Program-made: the position numbers and the translations under genes
In this document: piece after piece, positions 5,848 through 7,232 of the stretch
Numbering within the stretch: the stretch's first letter is position 1
How the letters are laid out: every line of letters starts with the position of its first letter
The notes under the pieces: model-generated
Seen by the model: only the letters and a program-made list of their open reading frames with translations
Databases searched by the model: none
Told to the model about the DNA's origin: nothing
From: Dehalococcoidia bacterium
GTDB taxonomy: Bacteria; Chloroflexota; Dehalococcoidia; UBA1151; UBA1328
Length of the DNA stretch: 7,232 nt
Assembly: GCA_030745955.1 (NCBI GenBank)
Contig: JASLNQ010000002.1
Span: 14,184 to 21,415, forward strand
Direction of reading: 5' to 3'

Positions 5848-7232
5848 ATGCCAGATAGCGAAGCAAACCAACCCAGAAAACCCAACATCATCGTGATGAT
5901 GGTCGACGACCTCGGCTACTCCGACCTCGGCTGCTACGGCGGCGAGATCAGCACACCTAACATCGACTCTCTCGCATACGGCGGCCTGCGCTTCACGCAA
6001 ATGTACAACGGCGCCCGCTGCTGCCCCTCGCGGGCCGCACTGCTCACCGGATTGCACCCGCACCAGGCCGGCATCGGGCAGATGACCGCCGACCTCGGCA
6101 CCCCCGCCTACCAGAGCTACCTGCGAGACGGCTGCGTCACGATCGCCGAGGTCATGAAGACCGCCGGCTACAGGACCCTCCTCTCGGGCAAGTGGCACGT
6201 TTCGGGCAGCTGGGACAACCGCGACCGCGCCAACTGGATACTCGGCGACAAAAAGCACCCGCTGCCGAAACAGCGCGGCTTCGACCGGTCGTTCGGCCTG
6301 CTCAACGCCGCTGACTCATACTGGAACCCGAAGTCGTTGATCCTTGAAGACAGGCTCATCGATGTCGAGACCGACGACTTCCACATGACCGACGCCATCG
6401 CCGATCACGCCATTGAGCAGATCGACGAATCGGTCGCACTTGGCAAGCCGTTCTTCCAGTACGTCGCCTTCACCGCTCCCCACTGGCCGCTGCACGCCCG
6501 GGAAGACGACATCGCAAAATACGAAGGCAGGTACATGGCCGGGTACGACGCCATCCGTACTTCCCGCCACGAGGAGCAAAAAGGCCTCGGTGTGGTCGAC
6601 AACAGGTGGGAGATTTCGCCAAGGGACACAGATTCGCCCGACTGGGACGATGTTCAGAACAAGGAATACGAAGACATCCGCATGGCGGTCTACTCGGCGA
6701 TGATCGAGCAGGTCGACCGCGGCGTCGGTCGCATCATCGACACGCTGAAAGCCCGTGGCGAGTTCGAAAACACGGTGATCATGTTCCTTTCCGACAACGG
6801 CGGTTGCGCAGAGCTGTTCCAGGAAGATTCCGACTGGCCGGACGCCTCGCAGTGGGAGACTTCAACCACGCTCGACGGCCAGCCCGTGCGCTGCGGCGAC
6901 ATCCCCGACCTGCGACCCGGTCCCGACACCACGTTCCAGGCAGTCGAGCTGCCGTGGGCCAACGTTTCCGACACCCCGTTCCGGCTGTTCAAGCGCTGGA
7001 TTCACGAGGGCGGAATTTCGACCCCGTTCATCGTCCACTGGCCCGACCAGATTGCGGATTCACACATCCTGGCTAACCCGATGCACATCATCGACATCTC
7101 CGCGACGTGCTACGAGATCGCGGGGGCGCAGTACCCGGACGAGCACCACGACACCGCGATCACCCCGCTCGAGGGCGAGAGTTTTCTGCCTGCGCTGCAG
7201 GGCCGCAGCTGGACCCGTGAGCAGCCGATAAC
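5848..7232 (+). CDS. Arylsulfatase, formylglycine-dependent (truncated at right edge)
   Basis: The open frame runs from an ATG at 5848 (GGAG at 5838-5841, 6 bases upstream) to the window end, 461 residues beginning MPDSEANQPRKPNIIVMMVD. This is a classical type I sulfatase: MMVDDLGYSDLGCYGG (metal ligands Asp20, Asp21), NGARCCPSRAALLTG (formylglycine Cys58, Arg62), LLSGKWHV (Lys115, His117), FTAPHWPLHA (His212) and FLSDNGGC (Asp316, Asn317). FRLFKRWIHEGGISTPFIVHWP follows, with Lys382 and the Gly-rich turn. It hydrolyses a sulfate ester and matches the arylsulfatase group that is usually somewhat over 500 residues long, so perhaps the last 70-100 residues are missing. No signal peptide or lipobox is seen at the N-terminus, which suggests a cytoplasmic enzyme. 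It belongs to a different subgroup from the first sulfatase (DD and DN here, against DQ and DH there), so the two are not a recent duplication. Confidence 0.95.
   Translation, partial: MPDSEANQPRKPNIIVMMVDDLGYSDLGCYGGEISTPNIDSLAYGGLRFTQMYNGARCCPSRAALLTGLHPHQAGIGQMTADLGTPAYQSYLRDGCVTIAEVMKTAGYRTLLSGKWHVSGSWDNRDRANWILGDKKHPLPKQRGFDRSFGLLNAADSYWNPKSLILEDRLIDVETDDFHMTDAIADHAIEQIDESVALGKPFFQYVAFTAPHWPLHAREDDIAKYEGRYMAGYDAIRTSRHEEQKGLGVVDNRWEISPRDTDSPDWDDVQNKEYEDIRMAVYSAMIEQVDRGVGRIIDTLKARGEFENTVIMFLSDNGGCAELFQEDSDWPDASQWETSTTLDGQPVRCGDIPDLRPGPDTTFQAVELPWANVSDTPFRLFKRWIHEGGISTPFIVHWPDQIADSHILANPMHIIDISATCYEIAGAQYPDEHHDTAITPLEGESFLPALQGRSWTREQPI

Noticed and set aside
5827..6579. Minus-strand open frames inside the second sulfatase
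   Set aside because: Shadow frames of a clear arylsulfatase; no motifs or ribosome binding sites.

Overview
The window holds six protein-coding loci on both strands, moderately to highly GC-rich, with family assignments that would suit a Gram-negative bacterium (a protoglobin-type sensor, S1 sulfatases, palindromic dispersed repeats). I cannot name the species. A proteobacterium or a sulfatase-rich aquatic lineage is plausible, but that is inference. No tRNA, rRNA, CRISPR array, integrase or transposase was seen.

Layout: (1) 1-544, minus strand: the N-terminal part of a protein whose helical pattern resembles a globin-coupled sensor; its effector domain lies beyond the left edge. (2) 545-754: a divergent intergenic region with a reasonable sigma70-like promoter pointing left. 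(3) 755-1354, plus strand: a two-helix membrane protein with a C-terminal soluble domain, probably PH-like. (4) 1355-1667: a convergent junction filled by a pair of inverted palindromic repeats; the left copy supplies the last codons and stop of the membrane protein gene. (5) 1668-2681, minus strand: an aldo/keto reductase with a complete catalytic tetrad. (6) 2682-2923: a divergent intergenic region. (7) 2924-4411, plus strand: a formylglycine-type sulfatase of the branch with a DQ...DH metal site, the choline-sulfatase or phosphonate monoester hydrolase style. (8) 4533-5603, plus strand: a class I SAM-dependent methyltransferase of the Rv2258c-like type, interrupted by an in-frame TGA exactly where relatives carry Trp. 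(9) 5604-5847: a second inverted pair of repeats, of the CCCCTCACC/CTCTCC type, plus a strong hairpin. (10) 5848 to the right edge, plus strand: a second sulfatase, a classical arylsulfatase with a DD...DN metal site and a CCPSR motif.

The two sulfatases and the methyltransferase share a strand but are separated by gaps of 121 and 244 bases that contain hairpins or repeats, so a single tight operon is not evident. Neither sulfatase has a visible signal peptide, which suggests cytoplasmic hydrolysis of small sulfate esters (or, for the first, phosphonate or phosphate esters) rather than secreted polysaccharide degradation. Both need formylglycine maturation, and no maturase gene is in the window. 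The most unusual items are the Trp-to-stop change in the methyltransferase, the paired palindromic repeats at two gene borders, and two sulfatases with different metal-site types side by side. I do not see a convincing new multi-gene system.
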